Notes: generated by a model from the sequence alone, not told the origin. A DNA stretch of 64,000 nt from Mycobacterium sp. DL440 (GCF_011745145.1 NZ_CP050191.1:5906473-5970472); one strand, 5' to 3'; counted from the stretch's first letter, positions 36,715 through 45,463 are shown. Numbers and translations: made by a program.

Positions 36715-38282
36715 CCGGACAACCTTTCGATGGCGTAGACGATGACAAAGATGACGATGACGATCGCGCCGGCCACATCGAAGTTCAGGGTGCGGATCGA
36801 CTCGAACAGCAGAAAGCCGACACCGCCGGCTCCGACGATGCCCAGGATGGTCGAGGTCCGCACATTCACGTCGAACAGGTACAGGCTGGATCCGACCATT
36901 GCCGGCATGGCTTGCGGAATCACCGCGGCGAACAACGTCTTCCACCAGCCGCCGCCCACAGATCGAACAGCCTCCAGCGGTCCCGGATCGATCTCCTCGA
37001 CGGCATCGGCGACCAGTTTGCCGAGGAATCCGATCGATCCGATGGCCAGCGCGCAGGTGCCGGCGACCGGGCCGAGCCCCAACGCCGCGACGAACACCAC
37101 GGCCAGGATCAGCTCGGGCACGGCCCGCACCAACAGGATCCAGCCGCGGGCCAGCCAGTAGACCGCTGGGTGCGGTGTGACGTTACGGGCGGCCAGGATG
37201 CCGACCGGGATCGACAGCATGACACCGATGGCTGTGGACACCACGCCGATTGCGACGGTTTGTCCTGCGGCGATGAACAATTGGCTGCCGAGGGCCGAGA
37301 AGTTGGGCGGGATCATCCGAGTGAACACCTCGATGGCCGGCCCCACCCAGGTCACCAGGGACACCGGATTGATCTTCAACACCACCAACGCCGCCAGACA
37401 CACACCGGCCAGCGCGCCGCCGAAGGCAAACCGGGCGGCGCGCTCACGTGCCGGGTGTGAGTGGGTCGAATCCAGCAGCATCCGCCGAATCACGATCGAC
37501 AGTAGTTCCATGGCCGCGATGATCGCCAAGATGACGCAGGCGATGCCCAGGGCTCGCGGATAGATCAAGCCGCGCAAGGCATCCTGCAACGCGAAGCCGA
37601 TGCCGCCGGCACCGACGAAGCCGAGCACCACCGACATCCGCAGGTTGATGTCGATGCGGTAGATGAAGGTGGCGATCCAGGACGGGACCACCTGTGGAAC
37701 GACCGCGTTGAGCATCTCGCGGAAGTAGCCGACGCCGGTGCTGCGCACCGCTTCTCGGGGTCCCGGGTCGGTTTGCTCGATGGCATCGGCGAACAACTTG
37801 CCGAGCATGCCGATGGAATGAATGGCCAGCGCGAGAATGCCGGGCAGTACCCCGATTCCGAGGGCCCGGACGAGCAGGACGGCGAACAGGAGATCGGGCA
37901 TGGCCCGGCAGAACGTGATGATGGCCCGTGCCACCGCCTGTACGGCCGGGTGTGGGGTGGTGTTTCGGGCGGCCAGAAAGGCCAGTGGCACTGAGGCGAT
38001 CGCGGCGAGCACCGTCCCCAGAACGGCCATCAACAGGGTCTCGACCGCCAGGCCGCCGATGCGGCCGGGATCATCCAGGCGCGGCGGGATCATCCGCTCC
38101 AACAGTGCGGCAACCTCGTCGAGCCCGTTCAGCAGTGTCGCGGGGGCGAAGTCGATCGACCACGCCGCGATGATCGTGGTCAGCACCGCGGCGACGGTGA
38201 CCAGGTGCAGCAGGCCGGGCAGTGGCCTGCGCTCAGGCGCCGGGGCGGAGGGGGTCGGCCGTTCGGTGAGGTCGGTACTCAC
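36690..38282 (-). CDS. phnE: Phosphate/phosphonate ABC permease PhnE, two domains fused
   Basis: This 530-residue permease consists of two PhnE domains in tandem (about 30-275 and 280-530), each with several membrane helices. Each half has its own EAA-type coupling loop (GMLGKLFADAIEQTDPGPREA with VVLGFVGAGGIGF; GFLGKLVADAVEEIDPGPLEA with TILGIVGAGGVGF). PhnE normally acts as a dimer of single-domain chains, so here the dimer is probably made in one polypeptide. Start GTG 38282 overlaps the phnC stop codon by 4 bp. Substrate is supplied by PhnD and energy by PhnC. Confidence 0.9.
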   Translation of the reverse strand: MSTDLTERPTPSAPAPERRPLPGLLHLVTVAAVLTTIIAAWSIDFAPATLLNGLDEVAALLERMIPPRLDDPGRIGGLAVETLLMAVLGTVLAAIASVPLAFLAARNTTPHPAVQAVARAIITFCRAMPDLLFAVLLVRALGIGVLPGILALAIHSIGMLGKLFADAIEQTDPGPREAVRSTGVGYFREMLNAVVPQVVPSWIATFIYRIDINLRMSVVLGFVGAGGIGFALQDALRGLIYPRALGIACVILAIIAAMELLSIVIRRMLLDSTHSHPARERAARFAFGGALAGVCLAALVVLKINPVSLVTWVGPAIEVFTRMIPPNFSALGSQLFIAAGQTVAIGVVSTAIGVMLSIPVGILAARNVTPHPAVYWLARGWILLVRAVPELILAVVFVAALGLGPVAGTCALAIGSIGFLGKLVADAVEEIDPGPLEAVRSVGGGWWKTLFAAVIPQAMPAMVGSSLYLFDVNVRTSTILGIVGAGGVGFLLFESIRTLNFDVAGAIVIVIFVIVYAIERLSGWIRSRLV

Positions 38283-39091
38283 GACGGCCGGGCCGCTGAA
38301 TGTGCTGTGGGATCGACCCGTTGGTAGATCTCCATGACGTCGTCGCGGGTCATGCCGACCGCGGGCCGGTCCAGGATCTTCTGGCCGTTGCGCAGGCCGA
38401 CGAGCCGGTGGGCCCAGCCCAGTGCGAGGTCCACCTGGTGCAGCGTGCACACCACGGTCAGCTTCTCCTCGATGCACACCCGGAACAGCAGATCCATGAC
38501 GACACCGGCGTTTTCGGGATCCAACGAGGCCACTGGTTCGTCGGCCAGCAGCAGGCCGGGCTTCTGCATCAGGGTGCGGGCGATCGCGACCCGCTGCTGT
38601 TGGCCACCGGAGAGGGTGTCGGCGCGGCGGTCGGCGTAATCGGCCAGACCGACGCGGTCCAGGAATGCCAGGGCTTCGGCACGCATGGCCCTCGGATAGG
38701 TCAGTGCGCCGTACCGGGGGAGTCGCAGCTGGCCGAGCCCGCCGATCAGGACGTTCTCCAGGCAGCTCAGCCGCCCGACCAGATTGAAGTGCTGGAAGAC
38801 GAACCCCACATTGCGGCGCAGTGCGCGCAACTGTTTGGCCGAGGCGGTGTCGACGTGGGTGCCGCCGACCTCGACGCTGCCGGAGGTGACCGGTTGCAAA
38901 CCGTTGAGGCAGCGCAACAACGTCGACTTGCCCGATCCGGACAGGCCGAGCAGCACCAGCATCTCGCTGCGCCGGACGTCGAGGGACACGTGGTCCAGGG
39001 CCAGGGTGTCACCGAAGCGTTTGGTGACGTCGCGGGCGATGACGACGAGATCGTCGCCCGCGACGGAAGGGTGGGGTCCGTCTGCGCTCAT
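38279..39091 (-). CDS. phnC: Phosphate/phosphonate ABC ATPase PhnC
   Basis: This 270-residue ABC ATPase has Walker A GLSGSGKSTLL, Q-loop FVFQHFNLVGRLS, signature LSGGQQQRVAIARTL, Walker B LLLADEPVASLDP and H-loop TLHQVD. Closest to the PhnC subfamily by these blocks and by its neighbours. ATG 39091 starts 5 bp after phnD, with the ribosome-binding purines inside the phnD end. In M. smegmatis the PhnDCE system works as a second high-affinity phosphate importer. Confidence 0.92.
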   Translation of the reverse strand: MSADGPHPSVAGDDLVVIARDVTKRFGDTLALDHVSLDVRRSEMLVLLGLSGSGKSTLLRCLNGLQPVTSGSVEVGGTHVDTASAKQLRALRRNVGFVFQHFNLVGRLSCLENVLIGGLGQLRLPRYGALTYPRAMRAEALAFLDRVGLADYADRRADTLSGGQQQRVAIARTLMQKPGLLLADEPVASLDPENAGVVMDLLFRVCIEEKLTVVCTLHQVDLALGWAHRLVGLRNGQKILDRPAVGMTRDDVMEIYQRVDPTAHSAARPS

Positions 39092-39096
39092 GGGTG

Positions 39097-40074
39097 TCAG
39101 CCCTTGCACTTCTCGGAGCCGGTGACATCGCAGACGTGGCGCACACCGCTGTAGTCCGAGTCCTCGACCGGGACGAATCCCCAGGCCCGCTCGTCGGTGG
39201 TCCGGCAGGCGTCACCTTGGCAGAAGCCCTCGGCCTCAAGGTTGGGCACGTTGACCTTGTCGGCGAAGAGGGTCTTGAGCTTGCCGATGGCTTCGCCGCC
39301 CAGCGAGTCGTTGGCGGCGAACACCGAGCCGGCGATCATCTCCGACTTCCACACCGTCTTGAGCTGACCGGGTTTGAGGTCGCCCTTGGCGATCATGGTC
39401 TTGTCGACCATGGTGTCGAATGCGAAACCGGCGTCGCAGTCACCGTTGGCGATCGCCAGGGCCGAGGAATCGTGCCCGCCGGCGTAGATCGGTGACATCG
39501 CCGCGGAGATGTCGCCTTCAGAACCGGATTTGACCACCCCGGCCTCGATCAATCCGGCGGTGGGATAGAGAAATCCCGAGGTCGAGCTCGGGTCTACGAA
39601 GCAGACCTTCTTGCCGGCAAAGTCCTTGAGGCCGTTGACGTTCGCCTCGTTCGCGCGGGCCAGGCCGTACGACTGGTAGCCGGGCTTGGCGCCCTGCTCC
39701 TGGATGACTGCGCCGACCGGTGTGACCTTGGCGCCGTTGACTCCGGCGACGACGTAGGCGAACGGCCCGAAGAAGGCGAGGTCGACGTTGTCGGCGATGA
39801 TGCCCTCGACCACCCCGGCATAGTCGGAGGCCTGCACGAACTCGACTTTGGCGCCGGTCTCCTTCTCCAGCAGCTTGATCAGCGGCTGGTAGCTGGCCTT
39901 GAGGTCGGTGGAGTTCTCGGCCGGGATGGCGGCCAGGGTGAGGGTCTCGGGGAAGCCCTGGGCGGTCTTGGCGTCGGAGTTGTCAGAACTCGAACAGCCG
40001 GACAGGACGAGGGCGGCGCTGGCGGCGGCCACGGTTGCGATCTGGGCTGAGGTGCGAGCGGTACGGAACTTCAT
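39097..40074 (-). CDS. phnD: Phosphate/phosphonate-binding lipoprotein PhnD
   Basis: This 325-residue solute-binding lipoprotein starts at ATG 40074. A signal peptide ends in lipobox LVLSGC, so the mature protein is acylated at that Cys. The PhnD fold follows: LTLAAIPAENSTDLKASYQPLI, GAKVEFVQASDYAGVVEGI, DLAFFGPFAYVVA, CFVDPSSTSGFLYP and AGGHDSSALAIANGDCDAGF. First gene of the leftward phnDCE operon, preceded by two PhnF operators, so it is expected to be derepressed at low phosphate. Confidence 0.93.
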   Translation of the reverse strand: MKFRTARTSAQIATVAAASAALVLSGCSSSDNSDAKTAQGFPETLTLAAIPAENSTDLKASYQPLIKLLEKETGAKVEFVQASDYAGVVEGIIADNVDLAFFGPFAYVVAGVNGAKVTPVGAVIQEQGAKPGYQSYGLARANEANVNGLKDFAGKKVCFVDPSSTSGFLYPTAGLIEAGVVKSGSEGDISAAMSPIYAGGHDSSALAIANGDCDAGFAFDTMVDKTMIAKGDLKPGQLKTVWKSEMIAGSVFAANDSLGGEAIGKLKTLFADKVNVPNLEAEGFCQGDACRTTDERAWGFVPVEDSDYSGVRHVCDVTGSEKCKG

Positions 40075-40161
40075 GGCGCGCGGGACCTTTCGGGGCGGGT
40101 GCGTTTGACGGGCAGAGCGCGAGCGGGGGTGCGCCGCTGCCCTGCCCCACACCCTGTGTGT

Positions 40162-40173
40162 TGGTCTATACCA
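40162..40173. promoter_or_regulatory. PhnF operator 1
   Basis: TGGTCTATACCA, the reverse complement of TGGTATAGACCA, is the inverted-repeat site I recall for M. smegmatis PhnF. It lies 88 bp before phnD in the intergenic region with phnF. Confidence 0.85.
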
Positions 40174-40219
40174 GCGGGTGCATCGAAGTTGGCGAGGAGG
40201 TTAACAACACGGCAAGTCT

Positions 40220-40231
40220 TGGTCTATACCA
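40220..40231. promoter_or_regulatory. PhnF operator 2
   Basis: This is a second exact copy of TGGTCTATACCA, 58 bp from the first and 20 bp before the phnF start. It is placed to autoregulate phnF while the first copy controls phnDCE. Confidence 0.85.
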
Positions 40232-40251
40232 AAACTTGCTACGGTGAGCGG

Positions 40252-40968
40252 GTGGTCGCCAGCGTAGAACCCCGGGTTCTCAAGCACCAGGTTGTCCGTG
40301 CGCAACTGGAGCGATTGCTCGACGACCTCGAGGTCGGAGACCCGTTCCCGGCCGAGCGCGAGATCGCGGAACGATTCGATGTCGCCCGCGAGACGGTCCG
40401 TCAAGCGCTGCGAGAGCTGTTGTTGGCCGGGCGGATTGAACGCCGCGGTCGCTCCACCATCGTCGCGCGGCCCAAGATCCTGCAGCCCCTTTCCATGGGT
40501 TCCTACACCGAGGCGGTCAAGGAGCAGGGCCGTACCGGTGGGCGCATCCTGGTCGGCTGGAGTGACCTCGTCGCCGACGACGTCCTGGCCGGCCAACTGG
40601 CCATCGACGTGGGCGCACCCATCCTTCAGCTTGAGCGCGTCCTGACCACCGACGGCATCCGGGTCGGCCTGGAGACCACCAAGCTGCCGGCCGCGCGGTA
40701 CCCGGGGCTCAGGGAGGCGTTCGACTACCGCGACTCGCTCTACGCCGAGATCCGCAGCCGCGGGATTCACTTCGCGCGGACCGTCGACACGATCGATACC
40801 GCGCTGCCGGACTCGCGGGAGTCGGCGCTTCTCACCGTGGACAGCCGCACTCCGATGTTTCTGCTCAATCGAGTGTCCTACGACCAGAACGGGATTCCGA
40901 TCGAACAGCGGCGCTCCCTGTACCGGGGCGACCGGATGACATTCACCGCGGTGATGACTGCTTCGTAG
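40252..40968 (+). CDS. phnF: GntR/HutC-family repressor PhnF
   Basis: This 238-residue regulator has a winged helix-turn-helix at about 10-75 (FPAEREIAERFDVARETVRQALRELLLAG) and a UTRA/HutC ligand domain (about 90-238: DDVLAGQLAIDVGAPILQLERV, ALPDSRESALLTVDSRTPMFLL). It is divergent from phnDCE, and the two exact PhnF-type operators between them identify it as PhnF, the repressor of phnDCE in M. smegmatis. Start GTG 40252 follows the second operator by 20 bp; no strong ribosome-binding site is visible. Confidence 0.88.
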   Translation: MVASVEPRVLKHQVVRAQLERLLDDLEVGDPFPAEREIAERFDVARETVRQALRELLLAGRIERRGRSTIVARPKILQPLSMGSYTEAVKEQGRTGGRILVGWSDLVADDVLAGQLAIDVGAPILQLERVLTTDGIRVGLETTKLPAARYPGLREAFDYRDSLYAEIRSRGIHFARTVDTIDTALPDSRESALLTVDSRTPMFLLNRVSYDQNGIPIEQRRSLYRGDRMTFTAVMTAS

Positions 40969-41555
40969 AAGCCCGTACGGCAAAGGCTTTGGTTCTTCTG
41001 TCGAGCCGGGTGACATTTCAGGTCCACCGTTTGGAGCGTCGAGAACTTGTGCGCAGGTTTCGTAGCCGCGAAGACGGGCGAGCGGTCGTCGTCGGGATCA
41101 GGCACCGCCGGACCGGGACGCCCATATGTGCCGCTCGAGGTAGCCGCCGTGCCGCCACATCTGTCCCGGCAAAGTAGTTAGCTGAAGTGGCGGTGCCTTC
41201 TCGTTCCGACGCGGCCCAGGACTGTTTCGAGGCGTAAGTCACGACGGGTCGTAATATTCAAAATATTGACGTTCGGCAAATGTTGAAACGGTGGCAAACG
41301 GCGATGGCTGAGCGGCAAATATACCTCTGACGAGGTGTTTGAGCGCGAACCCCCTGGCGGCCGTTGTCATGATTGGGCTATTCGGTGAAATGGAATGTGT
41401 AAGTGGGCATTTTCCACACTGAAACGTGTTTCAGAAAAGTGCTCGCATCAGCGTGAAGGCCGGGCTACATTTCGCCGCGTCGGCGTGAGCGCCGGCGTCC
41501 GGTTCAGAAACTTCACCACTGTCCAATGTCACCTGTGCCTCGAAGGGAAGCCCAA
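40969..41555. other. Long intergenic region before the PGRS-like gene
   Basis: I see no convincing gene in these 587 bp. The first third is GC-rich and the part from about 41235 to 41440 is markedly AT-rich, with AATATT-CAA-AATATT at 41253-41267 followed at once by TTGACG. A perfect palindrome lies at 41419-41434. This looks like a long promoter or leader for the PGRS-like gene. Confidence 0.5.
41419..41434. promoter_or_regulatory. Palindrome CTGAAAC-GT-GTTTCAG
   Basis: Perfect 7-bp arms with a 2-bp centre lie in the AT-rich leader 122 bp before the PGRS-like start. A regulator-binding site is likely, but I cannot name the protein. Confidence 0.4.
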
Positions 41556-43892
41556 GTGGAAGTATCCGTTCGTTCATGTCTCACCGCCACCACCGCGTTT
41601 GTTGGTGCCGGTGCGATGGCTTTGAGTCCGCTCAGTCCTGTTGCTCCGAATGTGGGTGACTTGCGGGTTCCTGCGCTGACTTCTGATGTGGGGTTGATGG
41701 CGGCGCCGTTCCCGTTGCAGACGTTGTTGAACACCGCCATGACCACCGCGAACAATGTGACCGCGGTGGGGCAGGCAGTGTGGACGTTGCCGGCGCCTCT
41801 GCTGCGGCAGGCGGCGGCCAATCTGATCGAATACGCCTCGATTGAGATCGGCGCGTTTCAGAGCGCCTCCGCTGGTGCGGTGGGGTACTTCGGGACTACG
41901 TTCCCGGTACAAATGCAGGCCGCGATCGATGCGTTGGACTCCGGTGATCTCCAGGGGTTCATGGGCGGTGTGAACAGCGCGATCTTCAACACGTTTTTTC
42001 AGGTGCTGATGCCGATGCAGTCAGCGCTGGCGATCCCGCAGCACATCGCGGCCAGCCTCGCGGCCGCGTCCATTTACCTCACGGGCGCATTCATTACAGC
42101 TGCGGGGGCCGTGGTGGTGCAGGGGACGCTTCCCGCGATTACGGGTGCGATCGGTGCCGACCTTCAGGCCAGCTACGACGCGGCCACCAGCGGTAATTGG
42201 GTGGGCACCATCGCTGCCCTGGCTGACCTGCCGGTCGCGGTGAGCAACGCGGTCCTCAACGGGGTGGGTGGAGTCGGGGGCCTGACCGGGCCCGCCGCTT
42301 CGATCATCACCGGCGGTGGTTTCTTGGGTCTGCTTATGCAGACCCTGCCACAACAACTGGCCAAGGCGATTGCGGACCCGGACGGACAGAACATCATGGC
42401 CGGGGGCACTGTCGAGGCGGCGTGGCAGGACTTTGCCACCCAGATGACCACCGGGTGGCCCACGCCCGGCGAGTTGGCGACCATCCCGGCGGGTATTGCG
42501 GCAGGGCTGCAGGGTCTGCCGGAAGCGGCCCTGAATGCGACCGGAAAAGCGTTGGGGGGGTTGATCGGTGGCGGCGGCAGCCCTGCGATCGCCCCGGGAG
42601 CGCAAACCGAGGCGTTGAGTGTTCTTGGTGCCGGCGGCGCACCTTCGGTTGCGGCAGTCGGTGGCGGTGTGGCCGCCACGCCGGCTGGGGTGAATCTTGG
42701 TGGCTTCGACGCCGGCGGCGGCGGACTGATCGGGATGTTCGTCGGTAACGGAACGGCTGAGCATCCCAACGCCGGGATCCTGATCGGGAAGGGCTACAGC
42801 TACGGCACGGTGGACGGGGACTGCGCATCCAGCTGTAACGGTGGTAGCGGCGGGATGCTGTTCGGCCAGGGCGGCAACGGCTTCGGCGGTGGGACCGGCG
42901 GCAGCGTCGGTCTGATCGGTAACGGTGGCGCCGGCGGTGCGGGCACGGTCGACAATCTCAATGGGGGTAACGGCGGTCAGGGCGGCATCTTCGGCAACGG
43001 CGGCGCCGGAGGTGCCGGGTTCGGCACCGGCAACGGCGGTAACGGTGGGAACGCCGGCGTGTTCATGAACGGCGGCACCGGCGGGGCAGCTGGTGCGGAC
43101 GGTGGGACCGGCGGCACCGGCGGTCTGGGTGGGCTGCTCACCGGCAACGGAGGCACCGGTGGGACCGGTGGCGGCGCTGGTGGTGATGCGCGCGCCATCG
43201 GCAACGGTGGCACCGGCGGTGCCGGCAACGCCAACAACCCCAACGGTGGTGACGGAGGTACCGGTGGCGCAGTTTTCGGCAGCGGCGGCGACGGCGGTGC
43301 CGGCACGAACGGCAGCGCGGCCACCGGCGGGGAAGCCGGCGACGGTGGTCAGGGCGGTGACGCGGTCGCCATGGTCGGCAACGGTGGTGCCGGCGGGAAG
43401 GGCGGCACCGGTCAAGGAGGTGCGGGCAAGGACGGCGGCAGCGGCGGCGCGGGTGGCACCGGTGGAAAGGTGTTCGGCCAGGGTGGTACCGGCGGTGCCG
43501 GCGGCAACGGCAGCGTTTTCGGAGAAACCCAGGGCAACGGCGGCAGCGGCGGGAATGGCGGTAGCAGCACCGGAGTCCTGGGCACCGGCGGCACCGGAGG
43601 TACCGGCGGCAACGGCGGTGGCGGCACCGGCAGCGCCACCAGCAACGCCGGCAACGGCGGGACGGGAGGCAATGGCGGGGCCGGCGGAATCAACGGCGGT
43701 GCAGGCGGCAGGGGCGGCTTAGGCGGCACCAACACCTCCGGCGTCCACTCCCCCGGCTCCGGCGGTACCGGAGGCGCCGGCGGCAAGGGATTCGGCGGCA
43801 GCCGCCCCGGCGGCAGCGGAAAACCCGGAACCGCACCCAGCGGCACCACCCGTGGAGAGGGTGGAGCAGGCGGCGCCGGTGGTGGCCTGTGA
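41556..43892 (+). CDS. PGRS-like Gly-rich exported protein without PE domain
   Basis: This 778-residue protein starts at GTG 41556, chosen because GAAGGGAAG lies 6 bp upstream; the ATG at 41526 in the same frame has no such site. The N-terminus has a signal-like hydrophobic run (TATTAFVGAGAMALSPL), not the PE helix pair. Residues about 45-330 are helical and Ala-rich (LPAPLLRQAAANLIEYASIEIGAFQSA), a domain I cannot name. A short loop with DGDCASSC follows, then about 350 residues of GGxGGxG/GNGG repeats as in PE_PGRS proteins. The location corresponds roughly to PE_PGRS5 (Rv0297). Such PE-less PGRS proteins may use Sec export. Confidence 0.75.
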   Translation: MEVSVRSCLTATTAFVGAGAMALSPLSPVAPNVGDLRVPALTSDVGLMAAPFPLQTLLNTAMTTANNVTAVGQAVWTLPAPLLRQAAANLIEYASIEIGAFQSASAGAVGYFGTTFPVQMQAAIDALDSGDLQGFMGGVNSAIFNTFFQVLMPMQSALAIPQHIAASLAAASIYLTGAFITAAGAVVVQGTLPAITGAIGADLQASYDAATSGNWVGTIAALADLPVAVSNAVLNGVGGVGGLTGPAASIITGGGFLGLLMQTLPQQLAKAIADPDGQNIMAGGTVEAAWQDFATQMTTGWPTPGELATIPAGIAAGLQGLPEAALNATGKALGGLIGGGGSPAIAPGAQTEALSVLGAGGAPSVAAVGGGVAATPAGVNLGGFDAGGGGLIGMFVGNGTAEHPNAGILIGKGYSYGTVDGDCASSCNGGSGGMLFGQGGNGFGGGTGGSVGLIGNGGAGGAGTVDNLNGGNGGQGGIFGNGGAGGAGFGTGNGGNGGNAGVFMNGGTGGAAGADGGTGGTGGLGGLLTGNGGTGGTGGGAGGDARAIGNGGTGGAGNANNPNGGDGGTGGAVFGSGGDGGAGTNGSAATGGEAGDGGQGGDAVAMVGNGGAGGKGGTGQGGAGKDGGSGGAGGTGGKVFGQGGTGGAGGNGSVFGETQGNGGSGGNGGSSTGVLGTGGTGGTGGNGGGGTGSATSNAGNGGTGGNGGAGGINGGAGGRGGLGGTNTSGVHSPGSGGTGGAGGKGFGGSRPGGSGKPGTAPSGTTRGEGGAGGAGGGL
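42838..43889 (+). repeat. PGRS-type GC-rich repeat region
   Basis: About 1.05 kb of degenerate GGC-GGN-based coding repeats encode GNGG, GGTGG and GGAGG units with interspersed longer loops. Repeats are imperfect and keep one reading frame. On the opposite strand the same DNA gives artificial Pro/Ala-rich open frames. Confidence 0.9.
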
Positions 43893-44005
43893 ACCGCATC
43901 GGCCCCCACGGGTGCGGTCAAAACGCTGATGGTCCAGCGTAACCCGTCACAGCCACTCGCAGCTTCGGTAGAGGAATGCCGAGCCTTCTAGTAGTGGTGA
44001 CAATG

Positions 44006-44041
44006 ATCCACCCCTTCCGGTCCCCAACGGAGGGGGTGGAT
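44006..44041. terminator. Strong hairpin after the PGRS-like gene
   Basis: ATCCACCCCTTCCG (44006-44019) pairs with CGGAGGGGGTGGAT (44028-44041) at 13 of 14 positions around an 8-nt loop. It lies 114 bp downstream of the PGRS-like stop codon and upstream of the next start. A terminator role fits; the U-run is absent. Confidence 0.65.
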
Positions 44042-44140
44042 TACGTTGTGGGTCAGTTTGTTTGGCCGAATGTGCAGACATTACCGAAATGCTCTGCAAA
44101 CAACCAAGATTCATCCGACAACTCTGTTAACATCGCGGCT

Positions 44141-44632
44141 ATGTCAGAGACCAGCCGCACCCCTTTCATGATGGCGATCGCCGCGTTGGTGGCGGCGGTG
44201 GCTGCGTTGGCTGTGGCCGGGTCCGCGTTCTGGACGCTGCGGGACAAGCCCGAAGTGTCGACGGGCGCCGCGCCGTCGCCTACCTCCGAGCAGGTGAGCG
44301 CCGCCCGCACACGTACGTGCGACAACGTCAAGAAGGTCACGTCGGGGGTTGCCATTCAGACGCATACCCAGCCCGACGACAACCCCGCCTCGGGGCAGGC
44401 CGTCGCGGCGAATGCCCGACTGTCGATGCTCGGCGGGGGCACCTATCTGCTGGAAAATATCGATCCGGCCGCACCCAGTGATCTCAACGATGTGGTCAAG
44501 GAATTCGCCGGCACTCTGCAGACGGTTGCGGTGAACGCGCTGGCCGGCATCGGCAACGATGCGCCCGACCAGGCGGCCTTGCTGCAGAAGGCGCAGGCCG
44601 AGACCGAGCGGATCGAAGCGCTCTGCACGTAG
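44141..44632 (+). CDS. Membrane-anchored exported protein, unknown function
   Basis: This 163-residue protein has an N-terminal membrane helix (about 10-32: MAIAALVAAVAALAVAGSAFW), a short linker and a helical exocytoplasmic domain. That domain has one Cys near residue 60 (TRTCDNVKKV) and one at the C-terminus (EALCT), probably a disulfide. Many mycobacterial exported hypotheticals share this plan (TCDNVKKV ... LNDVVKEFAGTLQ). I do not recognise a function. An AT-rich region with the PGRS terminator lies upstream. Confidence 0.7.
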   Translation: MSETSRTPFMMAIAALVAAVAALAVAGSAFWTLRDKPEVSTGAAPSPTSEQVSAARTRTCDNVKKVTSGVAIQTHTQPDDNPASGQAVAANARLSMLGGGTYLLENIDPAAPSDLNDVVKEFAGTLQTVAVNALAGIGNDAPDQAALLQKAQAETERIEALCT

Positions 44633-44732
44633 TCGGTGCCGTGCTTCTGGAGACATCGGACGGTGCCGCCGAAATCGCTGTAGCAGTTGGATTTTCGATA
44701 TCAAGTCACTCCGCCACTGGTGACGGAGATTG

Positions 44733-45149
44733 TCAGGTGGTGAGCCGGAGCCGTTCGATTCGCTGACCGGTGATCTCCGCTATCAGCTCAAAGTCTTTGT
44801 CCAACGCCAATACGGTGAGGCCCGATACTTCGGCGAGGGCAGCAACCAGAAGATCAGGGATCGACGGTGCGCGATGCTGACCCCGGTCGGCTAGGAGCAA
44901 CTGCACCTCGACCGCGCGATCTTCGACTGCAGGCGTGAAGTATTCCACCGGCATCAAGGCAAGCGGTGGTGACACGGATTCGGTACGCGCCTGTGCGGCT
45001 GTGCGGAACGAGTAGCCAACTTCCAGTCGGGTCACGCAGCTGATCCGCACCATGCCGCGTTCAATGCGGTCCACCCACGTCTGTGCATCCGGAGAGTCCG
45101 CCAACCGGGTATACGCCGACTTGTCGATGAGCCACGTGGTTACCGCCAC
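44733..45149 (-). CDS. vapC2: PIN-domain toxin, VapC2-like
   Basis: This 138-residue PIN ribonuclease has first acid in [11 protein letters not shown], Glu in TRLEVGYSF, and the C-terminal acids in [12 protein letters not shown] and [16 protein letters not shown]. From memory it closely parallels Rv0301 (VapC2), including MPVEYFTP and [20 protein letters not shown]. It overlaps vapB2 by 10 bp on the same strand. The cognate RNA target is not inferable. Confidence 0.88.
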   Translation of the reverse strand: MAVTTWLIDKSAYTRLADSPDAQTWVDRIERGMVRISCVTRLEVGYSFRTAAQARTESVSPPLALMPVEYFTPAVEDRAVEVQLLLADRGQHRAPSIPDLLVAALAEVSGLTVLALDKDFELIAEITGQRIERLRLTT

Positions 45150-45367
45150 GCATCCCCCATCACTTCCGGATTGTCGAGATCCTTGGCAGCTTCAGCTGCG
45201 CGGCGCAGGTCTTCGATGCTGAGTTGGCCTTGTACCGCTGAGGATGCGCGCTCAGCCTCGAATCTACGACGTAGGTACTCGTTGCGTGACAGTCCGTGGG
45301 CTGCGGCGTCTGCATCGATGTTGGCAATTGCCGCTTCTGACAGGCCTCGGATGAGTACATCTGGCAT
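45140..45367 (-). CDS. vapB2: Antitoxin, VapB2-like
   Basis: This 75-residue antitoxin has a ribbon-helix-helix N-terminal domain ([36 protein letters not shown] is the region) and an acidic toxin-binding C-terminus. AGGAGG sits well placed before the ATG. A 6-bp inverted repeat 14 bp upstream is a likely operator. First gene of the vapBC2 pair; position between the PGRS gene and later Rv031x genes agrees with Rv0300. Confidence 0.87.
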   Translation of the reverse strand: MPDVLIRGLSEAAIANIDADAAAHGLSRNEYLRRRFEAERASSAVQGQLSIEDLRRAAEAAKDLDNPEVMGDAWR

Positions 45368-45380
45368 ACGCTCGCACCTC

Positions 45381-45399
45381 CTGATATCAATGCTATCAG
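45381..45399. promoter_or_regulatory. Candidate VapBC2 operator
   Basis: The inverted repeat CTGATA-TCAATGC-TATCAG lies directly upstream of the vapB2 ribosome-binding site. Position suits autoregulation by the VapBC complex. Confidence 0.4.
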
Positions 45400-45463
45400 C
45401 AGGTAGGGTGCGTGCGCAGCGGTCATTCCTGGGCCTCCGGCATCCAACTGGACTTCTTGGCGC

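Noticed and set aside
42838..43889. CRISPR-like repeat array
   Set aside because: Repeats are short, variable, in frame and without unique equal-length spacers; they are PGRS coding repeats.
43412..43921. A proline-rich minus-strand protein opposite the PGRS region
   Set aside because: Direct mirror of the GGC/GGN repeats (GCC/CCN on the other strand); no start signal or function.
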